A program made the position numbers and the translations under genes. Below are positions 1 to 8,793 of a stretch of 64,000 bases of DNA, in pieces. This stretch comes from RYN-230 sp963851025 (lineage in GTDB: Bacteria > Actinomycetota > Actinomycetes > Streptosporangiales > Streptosporangiaceae). The stretch spans positions 248,001 through 312,000 of the forward strand of contig CAWKOA010000022.1 of the NCBI GenBank assembly GCA_963851025.1, written 5' to 3'. The notes under the pieces are model-generated. The model was not told where the DNA came from and ran no database searches. It was given only the letters and a program-made list of their open reading frames with translations. Position 1 is the first letter of the stretch, and every line of letters begins with the position of its first letter.

Positions 1-25
1 CGACCTCAGGGAGTTCCGGCACAGG

Positions 26-925
26 TCAGTCGCTGGCTGGCTCGTCCCCCGCCGGGACGGGGGGAGGAGGCGCCGCTGCATCCTTCGCGGCCGGATGGGC
101 GCCGTTAGCCGGATGACCCGCATCGGCGGCCGCCCCGTTCCCGGCCCCCGCCCCGTTCCCGGCCCCGGTCGCGGCGTCCGCGGCGGCCGTGGCTTCATCC
201 GCGCCGTCGTCGCTTCCGTTGCTGATGGCCTTCCAGGCCGCCTCGGCCGCCTGCTGCTCGGCTTCCTTCTTCGAGCGCCCCGATCCGGACCCGTACGTCC
301 GGCCGCCCACGCGGACCGACGCACGGAAGAACTTCTGGTGGTCCGGGCCGCTCTCCTCGACGTGGTACTCGGGGACACCGAGGAAGCCGGAGGCGGTGAG
401 CTCTTGCAGCGAGGTCTTCCAGTCCAGCCCGGCGCCCAGCCCGGCGGAGCGGTCGATGACGGGGTCGAACAGCCGGTGCACGAGATCGTTCGCGGCGGAC
501 AGGCCGCACTCGTTGTACACCGCGCCGATCAGGGCCTCGAGCGTGTCGGCCAGGATCGAGGACTTGTCGCGCCCGCCGGTGCCCTCTTCGCCGCGGCCGA
601 GCCGCACGTAGGACCCGAGCCGGAGGGACCGGGCCACGTCGGCGAGGGCCCGCATCTGGACCACGGCCGCCCGCAGCTTGGCCAGCTGGCCCTCGGGCAG
701 GTCGGGATACTTGCGGAACAGGGTGTCGGTGACGATCAGGCCGAGGACCGCGTCGCCGAGGAACTCGAGCCGCTCGTTGGTGGGCAGGCCGCCGTTCTCG
801 TACGCATAGGACCGATGCGTGAGGGCGCGCTCCAGCAACCCGGGGCTCAGCCCAGTGTCGATCGCCCGCAGCAGTTCCGAACTATCCGGTTCGCTGGCTG
901 CGCCGCCGTTTGACCCGCCTCTCAC
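26..925 (-). CDS. rnc: Ribonuclease III
   Basis: Cleaves double-stranded RNA in rRNA precursor processing and mRNA decay; cytoplasmic. The 299-residue product has the RNase III signature NERLEFLGDAVL at residues 50-61, with the metal-binding acidic residues, a second acidic site in DTLEALIGA, and a C-terminal dsRNA-binding domain ending in the KKEAEQQAAEAAW helix. About 60 residues after that domain are an Ala/Gly/Pro-rich tail that the usual 220-250 residue enzymes lack. The GTG start is preceded by AAAGGG at a 7-nt spacing. It lies 20 bp downstream of rpmF in the usual actinobacterial order, so co-transcription with rpmF is likely. Confidence 0.96.
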   Translation of the reverse strand: MRGGSNGGAASEPDSSELLRAIDTGLSPGLLERALTHRSYAYENGGLPTNERLEFLGDAVLGLIVTDTLFRKYPDLPEGQLAKLRAAVVQMRALADVARSLRLGSYVRLGRGEEGTGGRDKSSILADTLEALIGAVYNECGLSAANDLVHRLFDPVIDRSAGLGAGLDWKTSLQELTASGFLGVPEYHVEESGPDHQKFFRASVRVGGRTYGSGSGRSKKEAEQQAAEAAWKAISNGSDDGADEATAAADAATGAGNGAGAGNGAAADAGHPANGAHPAAKDAAAPPPPVPAGDEPASD

Positions 926-944
926 GCCGTGCCCTTTCAGCGCA

Positions 945-1121
945 TCAGGTTGGTGTGATCACCTGACGACGGTTGTAGGTTCCGCATGTCGGGCAGGCCG
1001 TGTGCGGAAGCTTCGGGTCCCGGCACTGCGGGCAGCGCACCAGGGCGGGCGCGGTCGTCTTCCACTGCGCCCGGCGGGACCTCGTGTTGCTGCGTGACAT
1101 CCGCCGCTTGGGAACAGCCAC
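945..1121 (-). CDS. rpmF: 50S ribosomal protein L32
   Basis: Zinc-ribbon protein of the large ribosomal subunit, 58 residues. It starts AVPKRRMSRSNT after the initiator and has the Cys pairs CPQC and CPTC of the C+ (zinc-binding) form, then GTYNRRQV as in other L32 proteins. The GTG at 1121 follows AAGGAG at a 6-nt spacing, which fixes the start; longer readings in this frame are not supported. It sits between the DUF177 gene and rnc. Confidence 0.95.
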   Translation of the reverse strand: MAVPKRRMSRSNTRSRRAQWKTTAPALVRCPQCRDPKLPHTACPTCGTYNRRQVITPT

Positions 1122-1191
1122 CTTAACTCTCCTTAGTTCTGAACTCAGTCGTCCGGTTCGCCCGCGGAGGGTGCCCCCCGGCCGTTCCCGT

Positions 1192-1830
1192 TCATTTCCG
1201 TTTCGCCTGCTGCATGACACCGGCTGGATGACCACCGGCTGGATGACCACCGGCTGCCTCGAGACCACCGGGCCGTGAGACGGCCTGCTGCAGGCTGGCC
1301 CACCGCGGATCGATGGCCGGGCCGTGCCCGTGGTCGGGCCCGGCCTGGGCGAGCGGCACGCCGCACTCAACGCACAGTCCCGGGCAGTCCTCCTGGCAGA
1401 GCGGCGCCAGGGGCAGCGCGAGGACGAGCGCATCGTGCAGGACCGGCTCGAAATCGAGCAGGTCTCCCTGCAGAGAGTACCCTTCGGGATCGGCCGTGCC
1501 GTCGTCCGTGGGATAGGCGAACAATTCCTGGGCCCTGACCTCCACCGGCTGGCTGATCGGCTCCAGGCAGCGCGCGCACTCCCCGGTGACCTGGGCCTGG
1601 GCCGTGGCCGTGACCAGCACCCCCTCCGACACCGCCTCCATGCGCACGTCAAGCTCGACGTCGCTGCCCTCGGCCACGCCAGCAAGACCGGCCTCCACGT
1701 ATGCGGGAGCCGGGACCGTGCGCTGCTGCGAGTACTCAGATCCGGGGCTGCGGCCGAGGTCGAGGATGCTGAAGACCAGGGGCTTGCGCGGATCGAGTCG
1801 CGCTGAGGAGTTTTTTCTTGACTGTGGCAT
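1192..1830 (-). CDS. YceD family (DUF177) protein
   Basis: A DUF177/YceD protein, in plants and bacteria associated with 23S rRNA accumulation and normally encoded next to rpmF, as here. It has the core GECARCLEPISQPVEV and the cysteine cluster CQEDCPGLCVECG in its C-terminal half, a likely metal site. I chose the ATG at 1830; an upstream TTG at 1893 is in frame but has no ribosome binding site. The C-terminus carries a short GGHPAGGHPAG repeat. Its biochemical role is not visible from sequence. Confidence 0.85.
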   Translation of the reverse strand: MPQSRKNSSARLDPRKPLVFSILDLGRSPGSEYSQQRTVPAPAYVEAGLAGVAEGSDVELDVRMEAVSEGVLVTATAQAQVTGECARCLEPISQPVEVRAQELFAYPTDDGTADPEGYSLQGDLLDFEPVLHDALVLALPLAPLCQEDCPGLCVECGVPLAQAGPDHGHGPAIDPRWASLQQAVSRPGGLEAAGGHPAGGHPAGVMQQAKRK

Positions 1831-1910
1831 AGCAAGTACGGTGTCTGGCGAGGTTGGAGCGATCAGCCTACCCGGGTAGCAGCTGATTCCCAACTCAGGG
1901 CGCGGCGCCC

Positions 1911-1998
1911 CGTGGTCAGGGCCCGTGGTCAGGGCACCGTGGTCAGGGCACCGTGGTCAGGGGCCCGTCCTCACGGCCCGTGGTCAGGGCCCGTGGTG
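1911..1998. repeat. Short tandem repeat, about 14-bp unit
   Basis: Five to six imperfect copies of CCGTGGTCAGGGCA lie between the DUF177 gene and coaD. The last copies run into the coaD reading frame and encode its extra tail (LTTGPDHGP). Copies differ by one or two bases, as expected for slippage-generated arrays. Confidence 0.8.
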
Positions 1999-2477
1999 AG
2001 GGGTGAGCCGAGCCGCTCCTGGAGGCGCTCGAACACCAGCTCCGGGACCAGGGAGGTCACGTCCCCGCCGTACCGGCAGATCTCCTTGACCAGGCTGGAC
2101 CGCAGGAAGCTGTACACCGGGTTGGCCGCGATGAACAGCGTCTCGACCTCCGCGAGACGGTAGTTCATCTGGGCCATCTCCATCTCGTACTCGAAGTCGC
2201 TGACCGCCCGCAGGCCCTTCACGATCGCCGAGACCCCGTTGACCCGGCAGAACTCGACCAGCAGCCCCCGGAACGTCCCGACCTCCACGTTCTTCAGCCC
2301 GGAGGTCACCTCGCGGAGCATCTCGACCCGTTCCTCCACCGTGAACAGGCCCTGTTTGGACTGGTTGGCCCCCACGACGACGAGTACCTCATCGTGCAGC
2401 AGCGCCGCGCGGCTGATGATGTCGAGGTGACCGTTGGTCACCGGGTCGAACGAGCCTGGACAGACGACACGACGCAC
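1971..2477 (-). CDS. coaD: Phosphopantetheine adenylyltransferase
   Basis: Transfers AMP from ATP to 4'-phosphopantetheine, the fourth step of coenzyme A synthesis; cytoplasmic. The nucleotidyltransferase motif GSFDPVTNGH is at residues 6-15, and the C-terminal SFLRSSLVKEI supplies the second ATP-binding motif. The GTG at 2477 has GGAAGGG upstream and aligns with family N-termini; a longer start at 2519 would overlap rsmD. At 168 residues it is slightly longer than the usual 155-162 because the tail is encoded by the tandem repeat at 1911-1998. It lies 38 bp downstream of rsmD. Confidence 0.95.
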   Translation of the reverse strand: MRRVVCPGSFDPVTNGHLDIISRAALLHDEVLVVVGANQSKQGLFTVEERVEMLREVTSGLKNVEVGTFRGLLVEFCRVNGVSAIVKGLRAVSDFEYEMEMAQMNYRLAEVETLFIAANPVYSFLRSSLVKEICRYGGDVTSLVPELVFERLQERLGSPLTTGPDHGP

Positions 2478-2515
2478 GCGGTCACGCCCTTCCGTCACTA
2501 CATTTGCGCTGCCTA

Positions 2516-3107
2516 TCACGGTTCTTCCGCCAACTGGGCGCCTGCGGCGAGACCGTACCAGAACGTCGTGTCGCCATACCGACGGGACCGGTCTGGTGCG
2601 TATCCCGGCGGCCAGCCGACCGGCCCGGAGCGGGTGGCCCGCTCCACCGCGACGACCGCGCCGGGGGCGAGCCAGCCGCCGCTGGCCAGCGCGGCCAGCA
2701 TCGCGGTGACCTCGTCCCCGCTGACGGCGTACGGCGGGTCGGCGACGGCCAGGTCGTAGCGGTCCGGCCCGGCGGGCCCGCGGCCCAGCAGCCGCTCCAC
2801 CCGGTCGGTGACGAGCTCGGCGCCGCTCAGGCCGACCGCCTCGATGTTGCCCCGGATCACCCGGGCGGCCCGCGCGTCGGCCTCCACGAACAGCGCCCGC
2901 CGCGCGCCGCGGGAGAGCGCCTCCAGCCCCACCGCCCCCGAGCCCGCGTACAGGTCGAGCACGCAGGCGCCGTCCAGCGGGCCGTACAGCGCCACGAGCG
3001 TGCCGAACAGTCCTTCCCGGGCCCGGTCACTGGTGGGCCGGGTCAGCCGGCCCGCCGGGCACGGCCAGGCGGCGGCCGCGCGCCGCGCCGGCGATGACCC
3101 GGGTCAC
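2516..3107 (-). CDS. rsmD: 16S rRNA m2G966 methyltransferase (frameshifted)
   Basis: Methylates G966 of 16S rRNA using S-adenosylmethionine. The C-terminal part reads cleanly with the SAM motif LDLYAGSGAVGLEALSRG and the catalytic motif VADPPY. The N-terminus TRVIAGAARGRRLAVPGG reads from the GTG at 3107, but the frame is then lost; one base later LTRPTSDRAREGLFGT continues in the frame of the remainder. A single extra base at about 3047-3052 explains this. Gene order (recG-rsmD-coaD) supports one gene. Whether the lesion is real or an assembly error cannot be told here. Confidence 0.88.
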
Positions 3108-3192
3108 CGCGGCGTCTTCGGCGGGCGGCGCGCCCCGCTCCCGCGGCCCGCCCCGCACCCGCGGCCCGCCCGGCTCACACGGGGCGCCCGGC

Positions 3193-5493
3193 TCACGCCT
3201 TCTCCAGGAACTTGGCCTGTTCCTCGTCCAGCAGCACCCGCATCGCGCCGGCCAGCGCGGGGTGGCCGTCCAGCCGGGGATCCGCGTCCACCAGCGCCTG
3301 GGCCTCCGCCCGGGCGTCGACGATCAGGTCCTCGTCCTGGAGCAGGGTCAGCATCTTCAGCCCGGACTTACGGCCGGCCTGCGCGGCACCCAGCACGTTC
3401 CCCTCACGGCGCTGCTCCAGGTCGAGCCGGGACAGCGCGAACCCGTCCACGGTGGCGGCGACCGCGTCCAGCCGCTCCCGCGCCGGGCTGCCCGGCGGCG
3501 AGTCCGTGACCAGCAGGCACAGCCCGGGCTTGCCGCCCCGGCCGACCCGGCCGCGCAACTGGTGCAGCTGGGACACGCCGAACCGGTCCGCGTCCATGAT
3601 CACCATGATCGTCGCGTTCGGGACGTCCACCCCGACCTCCACGACCGTGGTCGCCACGAGCACGTCCACCGACCCGTCGGCGAAGGCCCGCATGGCCGCG
3701 TCCTTGTCGTCGGCGGGCATCCGCCCGTGCAGGATGCGCATCCTCAGCCCGGCCAGCGGTCCCTCGGACAGCTCGGCGGCCACCTCCAGGACCGCGCGCA
3801 GCGGGCGGCCGGTGTCCTCCGCGGGGACCTCGTAGTCCCCGTCGGTGCCGTCGTCAAGGCCCGCGCCCCCCGCGTCCCCGCCGGCGCTGCCCGCGTCCCC
3901 GCCGGGGGCGCCCGCCGCCCCGCCCGCCTCCGCGCCCGCCTCCGCGCCGCTGGCATCGTCCTCGGCGCCGATGCGCGGGCAGACCACGTAGGCCTGGCCG
4001 CCGCCGGCCACCTCCTCACGCAGCCGTTCCCAGGTGCGGGCGAGGTAGTGCGGCTTGTCGGCGGCGGGCACCACGTGCGTGGTGATCGGCGCGCGGCCGG
4101 CCGGCAGCTCGCGCAGCGTGCACACGTCCAGGTCGCCGTAGACGGTCATGGCCACCGTGCGCGGGATCGGGGTAGCCGTCATGACCAGTACGTGCGGGCG
4201 GCTGCCGCGGGCCTTCTCGCGCAGCGCGTCACGCTGCTGGACCCCGAACCGGTGCTGCTCGTCGATCACCACCAGGCCCAGATCATCGAAAACGATCTGA
4301 TCGTCGAGCCGTACCCGGTGATACAGGAGGGTGTGGGTGCCGATGACGATTCCGGCTGCCCCGCTGGCCACCTCGTCCAGGGCGGCCCGGCGTACCCTGG
4401 CGCCCTGCGACCCGGTGAGCAGGGCCACGCGGGTGGCCTGGTCCGCGCCGTCGAGTTCGCCGGCCCGGCCGAGCGGGCCGAGCAGCTGCGTTATGGAGCG
4501 GTAGTGCTGCTGGGCCAGGACCTCGGTCGGCGCGAGCAGGGCGGCCTGCCCGCCGTCGTCGATGACCTGGAGCATGGCCCGGACCGCCACCAACGTCTTG
4601 CCGGAGCCGACTTCACCCTGCAGCAGGCGGTGCATGGGGTGCTCACGGCACAGCGCGGTGGTGATCTCCTCGCCCGCGGCGAGCTGGCCCTTGGTCAGCG
4701 AGAACGGCAGCCGGGCATCGAACGCCTCGAGCAGCCCGCCGCGCCGCGGGATGCGCGGCGTGGCCGGCAGCGCGTCCTCGGCCCGCCGCCGCTGGGCCAG
4801 CACGGCCTGGAGGACGAATGCCTCGTCCCACTTGAGCCGGAGCCGGGCCTGGTCGGTGTCCGCCATCTCCACCGGCCGGTGGATGCCGTGCCAGGCGGCG
4901 AGCTGGTTCTCCAGCCCGTACCGGGTGCGAACGTCGGCGGGCAGCGGGTCGTCGGTGATGTCGAGCGTGTCCAGCACGGTCCGCACCGCCTTGGCGATCT
5001 TCCAGGACGGCATCTCCCGGGTGGCCGGGTAGACCGGGATGATCTCGGCCGCGTGCTCGGCGGCCATCTCGGTGCCGGGGTCGGCCGTGCCGAGCAGCTC
5101 GCAGTCGGGGTGGATGAGCTGGCGCTTGCGCCCGTAGGAGGACACCTGGCCGGCGAACAGGCCGTGCAGGCCGGGCTTCATCTCCTTCTCCCGCCACGGC
5201 TGCCCGAAGAAGGCGAGGGTCAGCGTGCCGCGGCCGTCGGTGACGGTCACCTCGGTCAGGTTTCCCCGCCGGTTCTTCATCCTGCGGCTGGTGACCGCGG
5301 AGATCTGGGCCAGCACCGTCACGTGCTCGCCGTCGCGCAGCGCGGCCAGGTCGGTCAGGTCGCCCCGCTGCTCGTACCGGCGCGGGTAGTGCCGCAGCAG
5401 CTCGCCCACGGTGTGCGCGTCCAGCGCCCGGGCCAGGGCTTTGGCCGTCCGCGGGTCGAACTCCCGGTCGAGCCGGTCATCAAGCCTCGCCAT
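3193..5493 (-). CDS. recG: ATP-dependent DNA helicase RecG
   Basis: Branch-migrating helicase that rescues stalled forks and processes recombination intermediates. It has an N-terminal wedge/OB domain, Walker A GEVGSGKT (residues 294-301), the DEQH box (411-414), the SF2 motif VATTVVEVGVDVPNA, and motif VI QLHQLRGRVGRG. Between the helicase lobes is a roughly 50-residue Ala/Gly/Asp-rich low-complexity insertion. The ATG at 5493 gives MARLDDRLDREF, the usual RecG N-terminus; an ATG 45 bp upstream is less likely. It is divergent from rpmB. The DAK2-domain gene that sits between recG and rpmB in Streptomyces is absent. Confidence 0.96.
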   Translation of the reverse strand: MARLDDRLDREFDPRTAKALARALDAHTVGELLRHYPRRYEQRGDLTDLAALRDGEHVTVLAQISAVTSRRMKNRRGNLTEVTVTDGRGTLTLAFFGQPWREKEMKPGLHGLFAGQVSSYGRKRQLIHPDCELLGTADPGTEMAAEHAAEIIPVYPATREMPSWKIAKAVRTVLDTLDITDDPLPADVRTRYGLENQLAAWHGIHRPVEMADTDQARLRLKWDEAFVLQAVLAQRRRAEDALPATPRIPRRGGLLEAFDARLPFSLTKGQLAAGEEITTALCREHPMHRLLQGEVGSGKTLVAVRAMLQVIDDGGQAALLAPTEVLAQQHYRSITQLLGPLGRAGELDGADQATRVALLTGSQGARVRRAALDEVASGAAGIVIGTHTLLYHRVRLDDQIVFDDLGLVVIDEQHRFGVQQRDALREKARGSRPHVLVMTATPIPRTVAMTVYGDLDVCTLRELPAGRAPITTHVVPAADKPHYLARTWERLREEVAGGGQAYVVCPRIGAEDDASGAEAGAEAGGAAGAPGGDAGSAGGDAGGAGLDDGTDGDYEVPAEDTGRPLRAVLEVAAELSEGPLAGLRMRILHGRMPADDKDAAMRAFADGSVDVLVATTVVEVGVDVPNATIMVIMDADRFGVSQLHQLRGRVGRGGKPGLCLLVTDSPPGSPARERLDAVAATVDGFALSRLDLEQRREGNVLGAAQAGRKSGLKMLTLLQDEDLIVDARAEAQALVDADPRLDGHPALAGAMRVLLDEEQAKFLEKA

Positions 5494-5697
5494 GGCCTCA
5501 CAGGATAGGCTGCGCCTGCGACATGAGCGTCCGGCCACGCGGGCCAGCCCTCAGTCCTGGCGCTGATTCGCGTTCCGGGGCGCCGGTCGGTTATTCTGAG
5601 CGCTGCCCGAGGGCACGGCTGCGCGCAGTGTCTCCGCACGGACCGCCTGGGCCCGGGCACATTGGTCATCATCCGCGTTCATGCAAGGGAGCATCCC

Positions 5698-5883
5698 GTG
5701 TCTTCTGTCTGCGAGATCTGCGGCAAGGGGCCGGGATTCGGCAACAACGTCTCCCACTCCCACCGCCGGACCCCCCGCCGCTGGAACCCGAACATCCAGG
5801 TCGTCCGGACCACCACGGGCGGGACCAGCCGGCGCGTGCGCGCCTGCACGTCCTGCATCAAGGCCGGCAAGGTCACCCGCTAG
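5698..5883 (+). CDS. rpmB: 50S ribosomal protein L28
   Basis: Structural protein of the 50S subunit, 61 residues, with CEIC and CTSC zinc-ribbon pairs and the conserved NNVSHSHRRTPRRWNPNIQ stretch. The GTG at 5698 is chosen because AAGGGA lies 7 nt upstream and homologues begin a few residues before the first Cys. It stands alone, divergent from recG across a 204-bp promoter region. Confidence 0.96.
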   Translation: MSSVCEICGKGPGFGNNVSHSHRRTPRRWNPNIQVVRTTTGGTSRRVRACTSCIKAGKVTR

Positions 5884-5906
5884 GCGGATCCCGCCCGGCA
5901 GCGCGC

Positions 5907-6923
5907 TTACGGCGTGCTGAGGTTGCCGGGCCGGGCGAACGTGCACGGCGCGCCGTCGAAGTCACAGCCCGACGGAGCGCTCGGCTGGCCATTAACGATC
6001 ACTATCAGCCGCACCGGGGCCGGGGAAGTCTGGTCCTGACCCCAGCCAGGCCAGCTGACGCCCTTGGCCACCCCTGCACCCGTGCTGCCCGGCTCCCAGC
6101 GCGCGCCCTGGACGCCGGCGATCCGCGCCCCGGGGTAGCCGAAGGCCAGGCTCCACGCGCGGGCTCCCGTGCCGCTGAGCCCGCTGATCGTGATCCGGTC
6201 GGCGAAGCCGCCGGGCCACTGCCCGACCTGCTGGAACCGGATGCTGAGCGGTTGACTGCCCGGAGTGGGCTGCGGCGTGCCGCCGCCCCCGAGAGCGGAC
6301 GCCGTGCCCCCGGACTGGATCCCGGGGGCCGGGCTGGTGCCGGCCGGGACGCTGGGCGTGATGTGCACGCCGGGACGGGCCGAGGCCAGCGCGCCGCCGT
6401 GCGGCTGCTGGGCGTGGCAGTCCCCCGCCGAGCACTGGTTGCCCGGGATGGGGGCGCTGAAGTGCAGCACGGTCCGGGACATGTTGGCGGCCAGGAAGGC
6501 CGCCACGACCACGCCGAGACCGGCGGCGAACGTCGGGGTAACCACCAGCCTGCGCAGCGCCGGGCTGATCCGCCCCCGGCCCGGCCGCATCCGGCCCGGC
6601 CGGGCCTTCTCCGGCCGCCCCGCCTCCGGCCGGTGCCCGCCCGGCCCGGGCCCGTCCACCCGGCGACACCGTCCACCCGGGAACCGTCCACCCGGGAACC
6701 GTCCGGCCCGGGGCCGTCCAGGCGGGGCTCGTCCGGCTGGTAGCTGTCCAGGTGGGACCGGTCCGGCTCGCGGCCGGCCGCCCGGCCCCTGGCCGTCCGG
6801 CGGGTCACCGGACGGCGGGTCGCCGTCCGCACCGCGCAGCCTGCGGGCCGTCTCCGCCCGTCCACGGGCGGCCACGGACGGCGCCCGGTGCCGGGGCGCT
6901 GCTCTCCTGCCCGGTGATCGCAT
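5907..6923 (-). CDS. Single-pass membrane protein with CBM2-like extracellular domain
   Basis: Not assigned to a named gene. The N-terminal about 125 residues are Pro/Gly/Arg-rich; one membrane segment at about 131-147 (AAGLGVVVAAFLAANMS) is followed by a Pro/Ala-rich linker and a domain with regularly spaced Trp and paired Cys (CDFDGAPC) resembling family 2 cellulose-binding folds. Between about 6660 and 6775 the frame given has poor GC at third positions, whereas the neighbouring frame is GC-rich there and reads DSYQPDEPRLDGPGPDG, so the cytoplasmic part probably contains two compensating indels. The start has no clear ribosome binding site. Confidence 0.6.
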   Translation of the reverse strand: MRSPGRRAAPRHRAPSVAARGRAETARRLRGADGDPPSGDPPDGQGPGGRPRAGPVPPGQLPAGRAPPGRPRAGRFPGGRFPGGRCRRVDGPGPGGHRPEAGRPEKARPGRMRPGRGRISPALRRLVVTPTFAAGLGVVVAAFLAANMSRTVLHFSAPIPGNQCSAGDCHAQQPHGGALASARPGVHITPSVPAGTSPAPGIQSGGTASALGGGGTPQPTPGSQPLSIRFQQVGQWPGGFADRITISGLSGTGARAWSLAFGYPGARIAGVQGARWEPGSTGAGVAKGVSWPGWGQDQTSPAPVRLIVIVNGQPSAPSGCDFDGAPCTFARPGNLSTP

Positions 6924-7012
6924 TGGGGGGTTTATACCTACGAAAAGGGCGGGCTAACTATAGTGACATGCTTGTAATTTGATAGATACAGGGAGTGACG
7001 GCTGTTCGGGGA

Positions 7013-7951
7013 TCAAAAATGATTCCATCCGGACAACCTCTCGGAACGCCGCGAATCCACCCAGACCCCCTGACCTTCACCAGCGTGCCCCACCACAGTC
7101 CAGCGCCCGGTCAGCGCGGTGTCCGGCGGGAAGGTGGCGACCAGGCCATGGTCTTCACCGCCGTGCAGGACCCAGTCCAGGGGATCCTGGCCACCCAGTG
7201 CATCTGATGCGGCAAGCAAAGTGTTACTCACGGGCAGGCCCGCGGACGAGACGTCGATCCGCACCCCGCTCTGCTCGGCCAGGTGCCCCAGATCCTGCGC
7301 CAGGCCGTCGCTGACGTCGATCATCGACGTGGCCCCGAGCCGCGCCGCGTCCGGCCCTGCGGCGTAGTCCGGATGCGGCCAGCGGTGCGCGGCCAGCAGC
7401 GCCGCGGGCTCGGTCAGCCCGGCCCGGAGCAGGGCCAGGCCGGCCGCGGACTCCCCGAGCACGCCGGATACGGCCACCAGGTCCCCGGGCCGGGCGCCGG
7501 AACGGGTGACGGGAGCCCGGCCGCCCAGGTCACCCAGCGCGGTCACGGCCAGCATGATGAGGGGCGCGCCGGAGAGGTCCCCGCCGGCCACCGTGGCACC
7601 CGCCCGGGCGCATTCCTCGGCCAGGCCCGCCGCCATCTCCTCGGCCCAGGCCACCGGCAGGTCACCGGGCGCCGCGAGGCCGACCAGGAGCGCGGTGGGC
7701 ACCGCACCCATGGCCGCGATGTCCGCCAGGTTCTGCGCCGCGGCCTTGCCGCCGATTTCCCGGGCTGATGACCAGTCCCGGCGGAAATGACGGTCCTCGA
7801 CCAGCAGATCGGTGCTGGCCACCACCCGCCCGTCGGGGGCGGGGAGCACCGCCGCGTCGTCGCCGATGCCCACCACCGTGGCGGGGGCCTGCGGCAGGCG
7901 GGCGGCCAGCGACGCGATGAGCCCGAATTCGCCCAGGTCAGAGACGGTGAT
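7013..7951 (-). CDS. thiL: Thiamine-monophosphate kinase
   Basis: Phosphorylates thiamine monophosphate to thiamine pyrophosphate. It shows the Mg/ATP motif GIGDDAAVL, the substrate-side STDLLVEDRHF, AAQNLADIAAMGA, VAGGDLS, MIDVSDGLAQDLGHLA and the GGED motif near the C-terminus. The protein family begins at TVSDLGEFGLIA, but no ATG, GTG or TTG occurs in frame between there and 8047, which would overlap the divergent Lrp start. The codon where a start is expected is ATC (7951), with GGGAGGG about 4 nt upstream. I use it provisionally. Confidence 0.88.
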   Translation of the reverse strand: MTVSDLGEFGLIASLAARLPQAPATVVGIGDDAAVLPAPDGRVVASTDLLVEDRHFRRDWSSAREIGGKAAAQNLADIAAMGAVPTALLVGLAAPGDLPVAWAEEMAAGLAEECARAGATVAGGDLSGAPLIMLAVTALGDLGGRAPVTRSGARPGDLVAVSGVLGESAAGLALLRAGLTEPAALLAAHRWPHPDYAAGPDAARLGATSMIDVSDGLAQDLGHLAEQSGVRIDVSSAGLPVSNTLLAASDALGGQDPLDWVLHGGEDHGLVATFPPDTALTGRWTVVGHAGEGQGVWVDSRRSERLSGWNHF

Positions 7952-8034
7952 GGGGCCCTCCCGGGTGCCGTCTTTGCGATTAGGGTAGCGTGGCTCTTCC
8001 GGCCGAAGGCAATGAGGCCCCCCGGGGAGGACGC

Positions 8035-8268
8035 ATGGTCCAGGCATACATCCTCGTGCAGACCGAGGTGGGTAAGGCCGCCGAGGTCGCTCGCCGCATC
8101 GGGGACATCAAGGGGGTGACCCTGGCTGAGGATGTCACCGGGCCCTACGACGTGATCGTCCGGGCCGAGGCGGGCAACGTGGATGACCTCGGGAAGCTCG
8201 TGGTCGCCCAGATCCAGTGCGTGGCCGGCATCACGAGGACGCTGACCTGTCCCATCGTGCACATCTAG
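8035..8268 (+). CDS. Stand-alone Lrp/AsnC ligand-binding (RAM) domain protein
   Basis: A 77-residue protein consisting only of the amino-acid-binding RAM domain of Lrp/AsnC regulators: QAYILVQTEVGKAAEVA opens the first strand/helix and GPYDVIVRAEA gives the conserved effector-site turn. No helix-turn-helix is present, so it cannot bind DNA by itself and probably forms oligomers with, or senses ligands for, another protein. The ATG at 8035 follows GGGAGG at a 4-nt spacing. It is divergent from thiL, as in other actinobacteria. Confidence 0.85.
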   Translation: MVQAYILVQTEVGKAAEVARRIGDIKGVTLAEDVTGPYDVIVRAEAGNVDDLGKLVVAQIQCVAGITRTLTCPIVHI

Positions 8269-8400
8269 CCGCACGCCCGTCGCCGCGGCGCGTACCCGGG
8301 AACCCCGGGCCTTCTGCATGCCTGCGCAATCCGTGCGATATCCCCGGATGAGCAGGGAGACGCTGGGTACAAGGGGGGCAGCGAGGACGGGAGGATCATG

Positions 8401-8757
8401 ATGTTCGAGGCGGCTGATATCAGGGAGTGGCGCGGCCACGACGTGGTCGACGACGGTGGCCACAAGATCGGCTCGCTCGAGTCCGTGTACGTGGACACCG
8501 TCACCGATCAGCCCGCGTTCGCCACGGTGACGGTCGGCCTGCCGACCCGGCACCGGCTGGTGTTCGTGCCCCTCGACGCGGCCACCGTGGGCCCCGGATA
8601 CCTCAAGGTCAGCCATTCGCGCAGCCAGGTGAAGGGCGCGCCGTCCATCGACACCGACGGGGAACTGCCGGCCGAGGACGAGGCAGCGATCTTCAAGCAC
8701 TACAACCTCGACTACCAGCCCGGAGCGAGCGGCGAGCGCCGCCTCGCCCGCCGTTGA
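8401..8757 (+). CDS. PRC-barrel domain protein
   Basis: A 118-residue soluble protein. The N-terminal 75 residues fit the PRC-barrel fold (DIREWRGHDVVDDGGHKIGSLES ... VYVD), seen in photosynthetic reaction centre H subunits and RimM. Two ATGs lie in tandem (8398, 8401); GGGAGG is better spaced for the second. The C-terminal DEAAIFKHYNLDY motif is common in stand-alone actinobacterial members. Function unknown. It is followed by a small hydrophobic protein 36 bp downstream. Confidence 0.75.
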   Translation: MFEAADIREWRGHDVVDDGGHKIGSLESVYVDTVTDQPAFATVTVGLPTRHRLVFVPLDAATVGPGYLKVSHSRSQVKGAPSIDTDGELPAEDEAAIFKHYNLDYQPGASGERRLARR

Positions 8758-8793
8758 TTAGCTGGCACTGATCAGCCAGATCGGAGTCCTCGG

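Noticed and set aside
3094..5508. An 800-codon open frame on the plus strand opposite recG
   Set aside because: It is antisense to recG, is full of Arg/Gly/Pro/His and has no recognisable domain; long antisense frames are expected where third positions are almost all G or C.
8047..8047. ATG at 8047 as the thiL start
   Set aside because: It would overlap the start of the divergent Lrp-domain gene and add 32 residues with no similarity to the family N-terminus.
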